NCBI RefSeq assembly: GCF_900109225.1
Contig: NZ_FNZK01000005.1
Coordinates: forward strand, 62,001-126,000
Direction: 5' to 3'
DNA from: Propionispira arboris
GTDB taxonomy: Bacteria > Bacillota > Negativicutes > Selenomonadales > Selenomonadaceae
DNA: 64,000 nucleotides
The notes below the pieces were generated by a model. It did not search any database and was not told the origin of the DNA. It worked only from the letters and a program-made list of their open reading frames with translations. Positions 25,308-34,458 of this stretch are shown here, piece by piece. Position numbers and translations under genes: made by a program. Positions within the stretch are counted from its first letter, which is position 1, and each line of letters begins with the position of its first letter.

Positions 25308-26222
25308 ATGGAAAATCAAGTACAACCAGAAAATATTACAAATCAGTTATTGAATGTGTTCAATTATGCATTTGTGGAGTCAGCACCATATAGTTTTTTT
25401 GTGCCAAAGAAAGAAAAATACGTTGCCGTTCATGTAACGAAAAAAATATACACTTGTTTAGCTTGTGCGAAGCAGGTTGAAGTCAAATACCACGAAGCTG
25501 GTGTTGTGTATTTTTCGAAAGAGCGTTTTGAAAAGCAGCGGGCTGTATATGAAAAAAAAGCCCTGCCGTTTTTAAGTGAAAAAGATTTACAGGCGGAAAA
25601 AGAATTTATTTATCAAGAAACAGGGTATTGTGAGCAGTGTGCACCTAAGGTCCTTTTAACAGGCGATGCAAAACAAAAAATTTATAATATATGCCAAGAT
25701 ATTCATAAAGAAGATGAACTTCTTTTAGTAGAGGCTAAGGTTTGTATGGAAAATCAACTTAAAAAATGGCTAAATACATTTATGAAACCTTCACAAATTA
25801 CACAATATGACCTATCGAGTTATAGTGCTCTTAAAGATTTAGTATGTGCGGCAATTTTGGATGATACAATTGGAGTGGAAAACTGTCTGATTTCTTATAA
25901 AAACAAAATAGGAAAAATGATTGCGGATACAGAAAAACTACTAGTCGATATGCCGGAAAAATGGTCTATTCATGCAGCTAGATCAACGGCGATTTACGAA
26001 TCCATGTCGGATGAACTGTATCATGAATACACGGTTGTTTTCCCTGAGAAAAATACCATACCGCAGGATTTCTTTATTCAGCGTGCTATTGAAAAAATAC
26101 GGATTGAGATGTTTTTAAAACAAAGCAGAGTCTCAAGTGTTGAACAATTGATGCTTGAAGCAGGTTTTGAGAATGCTTGGATTGATTTGCTTATTGACCA
26201 TATTGCAACATTCGAGAAATAA
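25308..26222 (+). CDS. hypothetical protein with two CxxC pairs
   Basis: A 304-residue soluble protein, starting at an ATG after AGGGGTGTG. I recognise no family. A CLAC pair (about residue 49) and a CEQC pair (about residue 108) could together bind one zinc, as in treble-clef or rubredoxin-like knuckles. The rest is mainly helical and charged. It ends at the terminator at 26228 and is separate from rmuC. Function unknown. Confidence 0.7.
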   Translation: MENQVQPENITNQLLNVFNYAFVESAPYSFFVPKKEKYVAVHVTKKIYTCLACAKQVEVKYHEAGVVYFSKERFEKQRAVYEKKALPFLSEKDLQAEKEFIYQETGYCEQCAPKVLLTGDAKQKIYNICQDIHKEDELLLVEAKVCMENQLKKWLNTFMKPSQITQYDLSSYSALKDLVCAAILDDTIGVENCLISYKNKIGKMIADTEKLLVDMPEKWSIHAARSTAIYESMSDELYHEYTVVFPEKNTIPQDFFIQRAIEKIRIEMFLKQSRVSSVEQLMLEAGFENAWIDLLIDHIATFEK

Positions 26223-26227
26223 AAAAG

Positions 26228-26250
26228 GCTCTCTGTTGAGAGCTTTTTTT
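26228..26250 (+). terminator. rho-independent terminator
   Basis: GCTCTC-TGTT-GAGAGC followed by seven T. Confidence 0.88.
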
Positions 26251-26301
26251 ATGAAATAGGATACGAACAAATGTTTATTATAAAGAGGAGGTCATTTGGA
26301 A

Positions 26302-27651
26302 ATGGAAACTGTTCTTATAGTATTAGCTATTTTACAGCTGATACTAATGTTTTGCATTTTACTGTATTTAGTTAAAACGCAAGATAAAAATAAAGATATG
26401 AACCGGAATTTCACTGCATTGCAAGACACTTTTTTACAGATGAATCATTTGCTGCGTGATGAAATGAAAGAAACGCGTGCTGAAAACAAGGCGGACATTA
26501 GATCCTTTCGCGAAGAACTTGGACAAACTATGAACCAGTTTAATGAATCCGTTATTACGAGGATTTATGAAAATAGTACGAATCAGTTAAAACAGCTTGA
26601 CAGTTTTTCACAGCAATTGTCACAATTGACGCAACTCAATGAGACTAAATTTGAAAAGCTGCGAGAAACAGTCGAACGTCATTTGAATCAGTTGCGTCTT
26701 GATAATCAAATGAAATTGGAAGAAATGCGAAAAACGGTTGATGAAAAATTAAATGATACATTGGAAAAACGACTGGGAGAAAGTTTTCGTATGGTGAGTG
26801 AAAAACTGGAACAAGTACATCGTGGACTGGGCGAAATGCAAACACTGGCGATTGGTGTTGGCGATCTAAAAAAAGTATTATCAAATGTTAAGACCCGTGG
26901 TATTTGGGGAGAAATCCAGCTGGGTAATTTGCTGGAACAAATTTTGATACCGGAACAATATGCAACGAATATTGCTACTGTACCCAATAGCAATGAACGG
27001 GTAGAATTTGCTTTAAAACTTCCAGGGCGAGACGAAAAAGGTACACCGGTATGGATGCCAATTGATGCGAAATTTCCGCAGGAAGATTATCAAAGACTCT
27101 TGATTGCACAGGAGAATGCAGCAGTGGTTGAAGCAGAAGAATCGGCGAAGGCACTTGAGGTTCGAATAAAAGCAGAAGCGAAGGATATCCATACGAAATA
27201 TATTAGTGTTCCATATACGACTGATTTTGGTATCTTGTTTTTACCAATTGAAGGGCTATATGCGGAAGTTTTACGTCGACCAGGTCTTTGCGAATACATT
27301 ATGACAACGTATCATGTCGTTGTGGCAGGACCAACAACACTGGCGGCACTTCTCAATAGCTTGCAAATGGGATTTCGAACTTTAGCAATCGAAAAACGCA
27401 GTTCGGAAGTTTGGTCGATTTTAAGTGCGGTAAAAACAGAGTTTGGCAAATTTGGTGATTTGTTAGATAAAACTCATAAAAAATTACAAGAAGCAAGTAA
27501 TTCGATTGACACGGCAGCCCGAAAAACAAGAACTATTGAACGTAAATTAAAAAATGTTCAGGAGCTGCCACAAAATGAAACAGCCGCTGTTTTTCAAATA
27601 GACGAAACAGAAGAAGATGATGTAGATGAAAATAAAACAAATGTTGAATAA
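26302..27651 (+). CDS. rmuC: RmuC-family DNA recombination protein
   Basis: The N-terminus is a membrane span (VLIVLAILQLILMFCILLYLV). Residues about 30-190 form a long coiled coil, and the RmuC nuclease-like domain follows (GIWGEIQLGNLLEQIL, ERVEFALKLPG, MPIDAKFPQEDYQRLL, PTTLAALLNSLQMGFRTL). RmuC proteins limit inversions and act on DNA ends; the biochemistry is not settled. The start is ATG 26302, ten nt after AGGAGG; TTG 26296 is an alternative only 4 nt away. Confidence 0.92.
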   Translation: METVLIVLAILQLILMFCILLYLVKTQDKNKDMNRNFTALQDTFLQMNHLLRDEMKETRAENKADIRSFREELGQTMNQFNESVITRIYENSTNQLKQLDSFSQQLSQLTQLNETKFEKLRETVERHLNQLRLDNQMKLEEMRKTVDEKLNDTLEKRLGESFRMVSEKLEQVHRGLGEMQTLAIGVGDLKKVLSNVKTRGIWGEIQLGNLLEQILIPEQYATNIATVPNSNERVEFALKLPGRDEKGTPVWMPIDAKFPQEDYQRLLIAQENAAVVEAEESAKALEVRIKAEAKDIHTKYISVPYTTDFGILFLPIEGLYAEVLRRPGLCEYIMTTYHVVVAGPTTLAALLNSLQMGFRTLAIEKRSSEVWSILSAVKTEFGKFGDLLDKTHKKLQEASNSIDTAARKTRTIERKLKNVQELPQNETAAVFQIDETEEDDVDENKTNVE

Positions 27652-27697
27652 ATTTGCAAAATATAGCCTTTAAATTTTTGTATACATGAAAAAGACC

Positions 27698-27727
27698 TAG
27701 ACAAATATTGCGGAAATGTGTTATTAT
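27698..27727 (+). promoter_or_regulatory. probable promoter of the glutamine synthetase leader
   Basis: TAGACA (27698-27703), 18 nt, TATTAT (27722-27727). The transcript would start near 27734, just before the ANTAR-type hairpin. Confidence 0.5.
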
Positions 27728-27752
27728 ATGGCTGTAAGAAATACCAGAATAT

Positions 27753-27838
27753 TGGCAATGGAGCCATATGATAGGGCATATTCTATTATGCGTGTGCATT
27801 TGTACTTGTATAGTAAAGTGCAGTCATATGGTTTTTTT
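27753..27838 (+). promoter_or_regulatory. ANTAR-type antitermination leader before glutamine synthetase
   Basis: A hairpin TGGC-AATGGA-GCCA (27753-27766) has a six-nt loop with A at 1 and G at 4, the known requirement for ANTAR regulators. Its 3' arm is also the 5' arm of a terminator: CCATATGA (27764-27771) pairs with TCATATGG (27824-27831), followed by seven T. The two structures are mutually exclusive. The second (upstream) hairpin usual in these leaders is not clear. Confidence 0.7.
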
Positions 27839-27907
27839 ATCGTTGAAATTTTGTTGTCATTAAAATTCTACATATAATATTAAAAAAATTTAAAGGTGGT
27901 ACAAAAG

Positions 27908-29794
27908 ATGAGTGATTTATTGTATGTGATTCCTGCAGATTCCAAGAAAGAAGACGTACTTGAGCTGCTTAAAACGCATCCGGAAATTAAATTTGTTTCA
28001 TTAGTGGGTATTGATCTTGCCGGAAATGATACAGATGAAAAAATTCCAATGAGTTTATTCTTAAAAGATATCGATGATTTTTATGCGGGTACGGCTGTTC
28101 AAACAGATGGATCGTCTGTTGTATTAACAGGTATTGCCGTATTGAACAATGCAAAAGTAGATATGCCAATTGACCCAAGTGTGAATTGGTTTGTTGATTA
28201 TAACGTTGAACATTATGATGAAGAATTAGAAAAACCAGTTGGTACTTTGCGTATTCCAGCGTTTTTGATTCATGAAGGCAAACGTGTGGATTCACGTGCT
28301 GTTCTTGCTGAAACATTAGTTCATGTTAAAAAAGAACTTTTAGAATTATTCAAAAAACATCCAAAAGTTTCTGGTCTTGAACATATTGATGGTGCTGATA
28401 TAGCAGATATCTTATTTACATCAGCTACCGAACTTGAATTTTGGGTAAAAACTCCACTTGTTGAAGCTGAAATTGCTGAAATGTCTGCTTCTCAGGTTAT
28501 GCAGGAACAATACTGGCAGCGTACTCGTGGGGCTGTTCGTACTGCACTTGAACAATGCGTATTGACAATGGATCAATATGGATTGGGTACAGAAATGGGT
28601 CATAAAGAAGTTGGCGGCATCAAAGCTCATATTGATGAAGCTGGTAATTTGACACATGTTTGTGAACAAATTGAAATTGACTGGAGATTTGCGGATGCTT
28701 TGCAAGCAGCAGATAATGAACTCTTAGTTCGTATTCTGGTTAAAGAAATATTTAGAGAAAACGGTTTAGAAGTGAATTTCAAAGCCAAACCAATGATTGG
28801 TCTTGCCGGTAATGGTGAACATACTCATATTGGTATGGCAGCAAAATTGAAATCGGGTAAAATTGTAAACTTGTTCTCTCCAACTAAAATGGATAAAGAT
28901 TTCATGAGTGCTGTTGGTTATGGTGCAATCATGGGTTTACTTAAAAATTATGAAGTAGTTAATCCGTTTGTTTCGGCAACGAATGACTCTTTAAATCGTT
29001 TAAAACCTGGGTTTGAAGCTCCTGTATGTATTGTTACATCTCTTGGTCATACACCAGCAATTCCATCGCGTAACCGCACAATCTTAGCAGGTCTTGTACG
29101 TGATTTGAATAATCCGTATGCAACAAGATTTGAACTTAGAGCTTGTAATCCTTATACAAATACGTATATTGTTTTAGCTGCTATTTATACCGTTATTCTT
29201 GATGGTGTTAGAGCTGCTATTACAAAAACTACCGATGAACTTTTAACCGAACTTTCCAAAAATGCTGGTGAAGAAGGCTTCTACCTTGAAAAAGACAGAG
29301 CATATCGTAGTGAAGAAGATGTTTTCGAAGATTATACAGAAGAAGAACGTAATCGTTTGTTTGGTGCGCCTCCTGCAACTGTATGGGAAAATATCAATAG
29401 TATTGAAAATCATCCAGATAAACGTGCTGTTCTTACGTCGGGCGGAGCTTTATCGGATACGATTATCAATGCGTTTTCAGCAGGGGCTTTGCTTCGTTGG
29501 AAAACAGAAATTATCAGCCGTATCATCCCTGAAAATCTTGACATTGTAAGAGGCAGTAAAGAAATTCACTCTACTTATGTAACGGATCAGGATTCTTATA
29601 CTTGGAATAAAATTAATAATATTCGCTGTTACTTAGCAAAAGACAGTATTGATGAAAAATCCTTGTTTACTTTACTGATTAATTCATTAAATGAAGGCGA
29701 TTATGCCACAGCTTCTGGACTCCAAGTTGAAATGTATGATAAAGTACAAGAGCTAAAAGCTTTGTATGTTGCTTATAAGAAAAATATGATTTAA
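27908..29794 (+). CDS. glnA: glutamine synthetase, large (about 630-residue) clostridial type
   Basis: ATP-dependent synthesis of glutamine from glutamate and ammonia. The catalytic beta-grasp/GS domain shows ATELEFWV (metal Glu residues), KAKPMIGLAGNGEHTHIGM (ATP and metal site, about residues 295-311) and NPYATRFELRACNPYTNTY. At 628 residues it is much longer than GSI (about 450), because of an extra C-terminal helical region; similar long enzymes are known from clostridia. ATG 27908 follows AAAGGTGG. The leader carries an ANTAR-type antiterminator, which fits reports of ANTAR proteins next to clostridial glnA. Confidence 0.9.
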   Translation: MSDLLYVIPADSKKEDVLELLKTHPEIKFVSLVGIDLAGNDTDEKIPMSLFLKDIDDFYAGTAVQTDGSSVVLTGIAVLNNAKVDMPIDPSVNWFVDYNVEHYDEELEKPVGTLRIPAFLIHEGKRVDSRAVLAETLVHVKKELLELFKKHPKVSGLEHIDGADIADILFTSATELEFWVKTPLVEAEIAEMSASQVMQEQYWQRTRGAVRTALEQCVLTMDQYGLGTEMGHKEVGGIKAHIDEAGNLTHVCEQIEIDWRFADALQAADNELLVRILVKEIFRENGLEVNFKAKPMIGLAGNGEHTHIGMAAKLKSGKIVNLFSPTKMDKDFMSAVGYGAIMGLLKNYEVVNPFVSATNDSLNRLKPGFEAPVCIVTSLGHTPAIPSRNRTILAGLVRDLNNPYATRFELRACNPYTNTYIVLAAIYTVILDGVRAAITKTTDELLTELSKNAGEEGFYLEKDRAYRSEEDVFEDYTEEERNRLFGAPPATVWENINSIENHPDKRAVLTSGGALSDTIINAFSAGALLRWKTEIISRIIPENLDIVRGSKEIHSTYVTDQDSYTWNKINNIRCYLAKDSIDEKSLFTLLINSLNEGDYATASGLQVEMYDKVQELKALYVAYKKNMI

Positions 29795-29805
29795 TTTTTT
29801 GGAGT

Positions 29806-29840
29806 AAAGTCGCTCTCTTTTTTGGGAGAGCGGCTTTTTT
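29806..29840 (+). terminator. terminator of glutamine synthetase
   Basis: AAGTCGCTCTC pairs with GAGAGCGGCTT (one G-U), followed by T. Confidence 0.88.
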
Positions 29841-29938
29841 AAAATAAAAAGATTGAATTGTCTGAAAATGCTGTTTTTTTGACGCAACGTTTTGTCCATA
29901 GTATAATAATATATAAATATTTTTTTGAGGTGATGCTA

Positions 29939-30520
29939 TTGAAGAAAAGATTTTGTGTATTGATTACAGCCGGAATGTTTGTTTTTATGATGCATACAGT
30001 TGTTTTTGCGTCTGCTTTTCTTGTGAAATCAGGTATGCAGGGAGAAAATGTTAAAATTGTACAGAACTTACTTGTTGAATTGGGATATTCCCCAGGGTCT
30101 GTTGACGGGGTCTGTGGTTCAGCAACAGTAGCCGCTATCAAGAATTTTCAATCAACCCAGGGCTTAATCGTTGATGGTGTTGTAGGTGATCTTACCTATT
30201 CCTATTTGACTCGGTCTGTACCAGACAGCGACAGAGGAGGACAGCGGACACTTTATATGTCAGCATCAGCTTACAGTGCACACGATCCAGGAAATTCAAA
30301 TCGTACAGCTACCGGGAAATTGGTCAAAAAAGGATTGGTTGCAGTAGATCCTAATGTGATTCCTTTAGGAACACATTTATATATCCCAGGCTATGGTGAA
30401 GCCATAGCAGCGGATGTTGGGTCCTCCATTCAGGGGAATCGCATTGATATCGCCTTTGATACACACGAAGAGGCTATCGATTTTGGCCGGCAGTCTATTA
30501 CTGTATACATAATAGATTAA
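29939..30520 (+). CDS. secreted peptidoglycan-binding / 3D-domain protein
   Basis: A signal peptide (MKKRFCVLITAG... ending near VFA) is followed by a PG_binding_1 repeat (VKIVQNLLVELGYSPGSVDGVCGSATVAAIKNFQ). A C-terminal 3D domain (SASAYSAHDPG..., ATGKLVKKGLVAVDPNVIPLGT, AADVGSSI, RIDIAFDTHEEA) carries its conserved aspartates. 3D domains belong to lytic-transglycosylase-like wall enzymes (YocH/MltA fold). TTG 29939 lies eight nt after GAGG; the ATG at 29933 is only two nt from it. Function: probable wall remodelling. Confidence 0.88.
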   Translation: MKKRFCVLITAGMFVFMMHTVVFASAFLVKSGMQGENVKIVQNLLVELGYSPGSVDGVCGSATVAAIKNFQSTQGLIVDGVVGDLTYSYLTRSVPDSDRGGQRTLYMSASAYSAHDPGNSNRTATGKLVKKGLVAVDPNVIPLGTHLYIPGYGEAIAADVGSSIQGNRIDIAFDTHEEAIDFGRQSITVYIID

Positions 30521-30554
30521 GTTGCAGTTTTCAGTTGCCATGCTATTTACTAAC

Positions 30555-30584
30555 TTGACATCTCTTTTTATAACGTAGTATACT
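30555..30584 (+). promoter_or_regulatory. promoter of the terC leader
   Basis: TTGACA (30555-30560), 18 nt, TATACT (30579-30584). Confidence 0.8.
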
Positions 30585-30610
30585 ATATAGGTAATTGAAT
30601 ATCGTTGTAT

Positions 30611-30760
30611 GACCTGAGAGGGAGTAACTAGAGAATTACTGTCAACAAATATGTTGTGTTTTATGCAGCTGGCAGTAGTGTTAAATAGTAAATATTTAAT
30701 TAGTGAGACTTTTAATGTAGTGATTAGTACATAAAATCATTATAATAAGAGTCTTTTTTT
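30611..30760 (+). promoter_or_regulatory. probable yybP-ykoY (Mn2+) riboswitch with terminator
   Basis: The leader has a GAGGGAGTAAC segment, a TTACTGTCAACA segment and a GCAGCTGGCAGTA segment, resembling the yybP-ykoY aptamer as I remember it. A long terminator stem follows (30706-30725 with 30734-30753 region), ending AGAGTCT and seven T. The gene is a TerC/YkoY-family protein, the classic partner of this riboswitch. A covariance search was not possible. Confidence 0.7.
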
Positions 30761-30830
30761 GTTGCTGCAGCGTATAGAGTTGCGCTTGAATCAGTATAGT
30801 ATAGTAAATTAAAATTAAAGGGAGATTGAA

Positions 30831-31499
30831 ATGGAGATTTTATCAGTACAATTTTTAATGGCATTAGGATCGATTATTATATTGGATTTGGTTTTGGCAG
30901 GTGACAATGCCGTTGTTATTGCACTAGCATCGAGGTCTTTGCCAGATGAATTACGGCAAAAAGCCATCTATATTGGTACAGTGGGAGCCATTGGTATTCG
31001 TATGCTGATGACAATCGTAGCCGTATGGATCTTAACAATTCCTTTTTTACAAGCAGTGGGTGGTCTGGTTTTGATTCCAATTGCGATAAAATTATTAAAA
31101 CATGAAGATTCAAGTGCAAATGTTGAGTCGGCTCATGACTTTTGGGGTGCGATCAAGACAATTATTGTTGCGGATGCGGCTATGGGGATTGATAATGTTT
31201 TAGCTATTGCTGGTGCTGCCCATGGAAATTTTATATTGGTCTTTATGGGATTGCTGATTAGTGTGCCAATTGTGGTTTGGGGCAGTCAGCTGATCGGTAC
31301 GCTTATGCAAAAATATCCAGTGTTAATTTATTTGGGTTCGGGGATTTTGGGCTGGACGGCCGGCACAATGGTTATACATGATAAAATCATTGGCGCTTAT
31401 ATTACGGCTATATCACCAATACTCCTTTATGGATTACCAGCATTTATTACGGCTATTGTTTTACTTAGCGGTTGGATGCTTGCTAAAAAGACCGCATAA
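30831..31499 (+). CDS. TerC/YkoY-family integral membrane protein (probable Mn2+ exporter)
   Basis: A 222-residue protein with about seven membrane spans and the TerC motifs LDLVLAGDNAVVIALA and VADAAMGIDNVLAIAGAA, both with acidic residues inside the membrane. TerC proteins of this type export manganese, often to load secreted metalloenzymes. ATG 30831 follows AGGGAG. The upstream Mn-type riboswitch supports the role. Confidence 0.88.
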   Translation: MEILSVQFLMALGSIIILDLVLAGDNAVVIALASRSLPDELRQKAIYIGTVGAIGIRMLMTIVAVWILTIPFLQAVGGLVLIPIAIKLLKHEDSSANVESAHDFWGAIKTIIVADAAMGIDNVLAIAGAAHGNFILVFMGLLISVPIVVWGSQLIGTLMQKYPVLIYLGSGILGWTAGTMVIHDKIIGAYITAISPILLYGLPAFITAIVLLSGWMLAKKTA

Positions 31500-31537
31500 G
31501 ATATATGAAGTTGTACGAGACTTTCTTAAAAAAACAC

Positions 31538-31566
31538 TTGCATTTGCAATTGAAAAGAGTTAATAT
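31538..31566 (+). promoter_or_regulatory. promoter of tRNA-Lys copy 1
   Basis: TTGCAT (31538-31543), 17 nt, TAATAT (31561-31566). Confidence 0.6.
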
Positions 31567-31601
31567 AGATAAGTAAGTTAAGCGACTTGCGAATCTTGTA
31601 T

Positions 31602-31677
<76 letters not shown>

Positions 31678-31786
31678 TGTAAATTCAACGTGTTCAGGGT
31701 TTTGGGCACAGTTTAATCAATGGGGCTTGAGCACAATTAAATAATAATTGTGTCTGCAGGGTCTTTATAAAAGTAAATAATGTGCA

Positions 31787-31826
31787 AATAGGTCCGACGG
31801 AAATTTTATCGTCGGATTTATTTGTG
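31787..31826 (+). terminator. hairpin after tRNA-Lys
   Basis: TCCGACG / CGTCGGA core, extended by AAATA / TATTT. The T run is weak, so it may be a terminator or a remnant of one. Confidence 0.5.
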
Positions 31827-31939
31827 TTAAAAAGCGTGCTTGATTTAATAAGGTGATGACCATATCTCGGAGATTGATGACTTTTGTGAACATCACTTGG
31901 CACTATCATTAGTTGGAATAAATATATGTTTTCTTAATA

Positions 31940-31980
31940 AAAGTCAGTAATGTCAGCAGATAGTTGATATTACTGGCTTT
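31940..31980 (+). terminator. hairpin, possible terminator
   Basis: AAAGTCAGTAAT pairs with ATTACTGGCTTT (one G-U). Only a short T run follows. Confidence 0.4.
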
Positions 31981-31993
31981 ATTGATATGAAAA

Positions 31994-32191
31994 GTGAGGG
32001 CTGCAGAAATTGCGATTCCAAATTTCTGTATTCACGAACATCATCAAAAAACGTTATTGCCAGAATATGCTGAGTTGTGTACATAACTATCAGCCAATTA
32101 GGGGCGTTATACGGTTCCTGAACTTCTGGAAATTGGACAGGATTTTACAGAAAAAGTATACCAAAATTCAGATCGAATTTTGGTAAAGTAA
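31994..32191 (+). pseudogene. C-terminal remnant of an enolase-superfamily (mandelate racemase type) dehydratase
   Basis: One frame reads AEIAIPNFCIHEHHQKTLL near its start and GRYTVPELLEIGQDF, then YQNSDRILVK at its end, interrupted by two in-frame stops (around 32085 and 32100). The AIPNF-H-E start, the Y-x-VP...G segment and the final RVxVK-like end match the C-terminus of sugar-acid dehydratases of the mandelate racemase family. The rest of the gene is gone. The stretch around it (31840-31930) holds no intact gene. Confidence 0.5.
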
Positions 32192-32326
32192 CTGTAAAAA
32201 GTTTTATTTGTCGAATTGAATGGTGGCAGCTGATCAGAAATACAGAAGACTAGTGTATATAAAATGTATCGTATACGATGGAGCGGATATACTTATCAAC
32301 TAAGTACTTGCTTTTTATAATACGTG

Positions 32327-32373
32327 AAAAAGACCTACAAAATTCATGATGTGAATTTTTGTAGGTCTTTTTT
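32327..32373. terminator. bidirectional terminator
   Basis: AAAAAGACCTACAAAATTCA pairs with GTGAATTTTTGTAGGTCTTTTTT. It is downstream of the 5'-nucleotidase on the minus strand and can also act on the plus strand. Confidence 0.85.
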
Positions 32374-32442
32374 AGTTAAAAATGCTATTTATCCTTATTT
32401 CATGCGAGCTTAAAGGTTTTTGGAGGAATTTTTGCTTTATTG

Positions 32443-34020
32443 TTAAGCCGCAATCGGCAGTGTTAGAGCGGCTGAAGCTTTGATGGTAGTGAATCTATCA
32501 TCTGGTTGGAAATCAATAATTTGTAGTTTTTTTATCAATTCGATAAACACATCTCTTAATGGTTTATTTGTGTCAACAAAGTTTTTACCAGCTTTAAATG
32601 TAGTATATTTATCACCGCCTGCAGCCATGAAATCATTTGTTACGACTTTATAAGTTTTATTCAAATCAAGCGGAGTTTCGTCAAGCATAGTAACTGACAC
32701 GATTTGTTGACCAAATGGCTTCGAAGGATCAGCTTTGACTTTAATACCAGAGAACTGCAGCATACCAATTTGGGCATTCAGGATACCGTGATTAAGAACT
32801 TCCATTACTTGCGCACCAGTCAGGTCTACCGTATATAAAGTATTGTCAAATGGCATTACTTCATATAAGAGTCCCGTGGTAATGCTGCCAGATGGAATAC
32901 TGACTCTGAGACCACCACCATTCTCGAAGGCAATATCGGCATGAACTGTTTGTCGCATAACATCAGTACACCATTGACCCAAGGGTGATTCTATAGTTCC
33001 GTTTTCATGGCCATGGTTCAAATCAGTAACAGTCTTACCAAGCACGACATTTTTAATAGGATCAATTTCACTTTTGGAGCTGTCAACGATCGACTGGACT
33101 TCAGAATCAGCAGTCAGCTCTGCTGGTTCTAGTGGAATGGAACTGACATTTGAAACAATTACCTGCTTAGCACTTTTGTCATAGGTAAGCTCAATTTTAC
33201 CAACATAACGACCAAAGTGATCTGCTTGGACAATTGGTATGTTATTCACCTTACCAGCGACAATTGTATGCGTATGCCCAGATACGATGGCATCAATCCC
33301 TCTTGTATTCATCGCTAAAGTTGCTGAGTCGTTGCTAATTAGACCATCTTTATTCTGAATTGCGCCCAAATGACCGACTACGATAATCACTTCAGCACCT
33401 TTTTGTTTAAGTTCAGGAACTAAGGTATTGACAATCTTGGCAGGGTCTTCGAAGTCATATGCACCAACTACTCTAGGGTTCGACTTAAAGGCTGTTTCCG
33501 GAGTAGCGATACCGATAATGCCGATTTTCAGACCAGCTTTTTCAATGATGATATATGGTGTTGAAAAGTCCGCCAACTTGCCGGTCTTCTTGTCAATAAT
33601 ATTAGCTGCGAGATACGGAAAGGTTGATTGAGCAATCTTGGCTTTCAAGATATCGATACCCCAGTCAAACTCATGATTACCAATAGCCATAGCATCAAAA
33701 TTAAGAGCATTCATGACTTCAACCACAGTTTTACCATATAGCAGATTGGAATCGACGCTGCCCTGGAACATATCGCCAGCACTCAAAAGTAACGTATTAT
33801 TCGGGTCTTGAGCGATAATACGTTTTAAATATTGCGCCATTTTTGCAGCGCCAGGGTTCTTGCCATTCTCAATCAAAGCGCCATGAAAATCATTAATGCT
33901 AAGAATTTTTAGAGTGACAATATTTGAATTCTCGGCAGCCCGGATCGGACTGGCAAACATAACAAAAGAAAATAACATTGTTAACACTACTAACACATTT
34001 ACATAATTGAGCCTCTTCAT
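32443..34020 (-). CDS. secreted 5'-nucleotidase / UshA-family metallophosphatase
   Basis: The 525-residue protein has a signal peptide (MKRLNYVNVLVVLTMLFSF... ending IRA). The metallophosphatase domain follows, with ILSINDFHG, SAGDMFQGS, AIGNHEFDWG, VVGHLG and SGHTH. The C-terminal 5'-nucleotidase substrate domain has ENGGGLR and MPFDNTLY. It hydrolyses extracellular nucleotides, providing nucleosides and phosphate. ATG 34020 follows AGGAGG; longer upstream frames have no ribosome site. No LPxTG or repeat anchor is seen. Confidence 0.92.
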   Translation of the reverse strand: MKRLNYVNVLVVLTMLFSFVMFASPIRAAENSNIVTLKILSINDFHGALIENGKNPGAAKMAQYLKRIIAQDPNNTLLLSAGDMFQGSVDSNLLYGKTVVEVMNALNFDAMAIGNHEFDWGIDILKAKIAQSTFPYLAANIIDKKTGKLADFSTPYIIIEKAGLKIGIIGIATPETAFKSNPRVVGAYDFEDPAKIVNTLVPELKQKGAEVIIVVGHLGAIQNKDGLISNDSATLAMNTRGIDAIVSGHTHTIVAGKVNNIPIVQADHFGRYVGKIELTYDKSAKQVIVSNVSSIPLEPAELTADSEVQSIVDSSKSEIDPIKNVVLGKTVTDLNHGHENGTIESPLGQWCTDVMRQTVHADIAFENGGGLRVSIPSGSITTGLLYEVMPFDNTLYTVDLTGAQVMEVLNHGILNAQIGMLQFSGIKVKADPSKPFGQQIVSVTMLDETPLDLNKTYKVVTNDFMAAGGDKYTTFKAGKNFVDTNKPLRDVFIELIKKLQIIDFQPDDRFTTIKASAALTLPIAA

Positions 34021-34349
34021 GGTGGGCCTCCTCATATTTTGTTTACAAGGACATTTTATCATTGTGTCCAACAGAGTTCTAGTAAATTTAGCGTAATTTT
34101 ACATAAACATAATATAGTCGGCTTATTTTTTACCATGGTTTTCGATAGTTCAAGGTCAATCGCGATTCAGCCAAAACGAACTCGTCATTACGTATGTATC
34201 GAATACTGTAGATTCTAGTGGGATGTACATATGTTTTCCCAAATATACAATATCTCGATTATGGTGTGAATTCTTTCAAAGATGCGCACATAAATAGAGG
34301 GAGGGGACGTGTCAAACTTTTGATTGTATCTATAATTTAATGTATTTCT

Positions 34350-34378
34350 TGACTGCGGAATTCTATAGTAGTATACTG
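34350..34378 (+). promoter_or_regulatory. promoter of the DUF3311/SSS leader
   Basis: TTGACT (34350-34355), 17 nt, TATACT (34373-34378), almost 290 nt before the first gene. The region 34080-34345 upstream shows no gene that I can support. Confidence 0.75.
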
Positions 34379-34399
34379 AAATCAAAGCTTTATCAAGGG

Positions 34400-34439
34400 A
34401 GATCATGGTTGCGAAAACAGCTATGATCTTTTCTTTTTT
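34400..34439 (+). terminator. leader terminator 1
   Basis: AGATCATGGTTG pairs with CAGCTATGATCT (G-U pairs), followed by TTTTCTTTTTT. It starts about 15 nt after the likely transcription start. Confidence 0.75.
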
Positions 34440-34458
34440 AGGGATAAAAAATGGGAAT

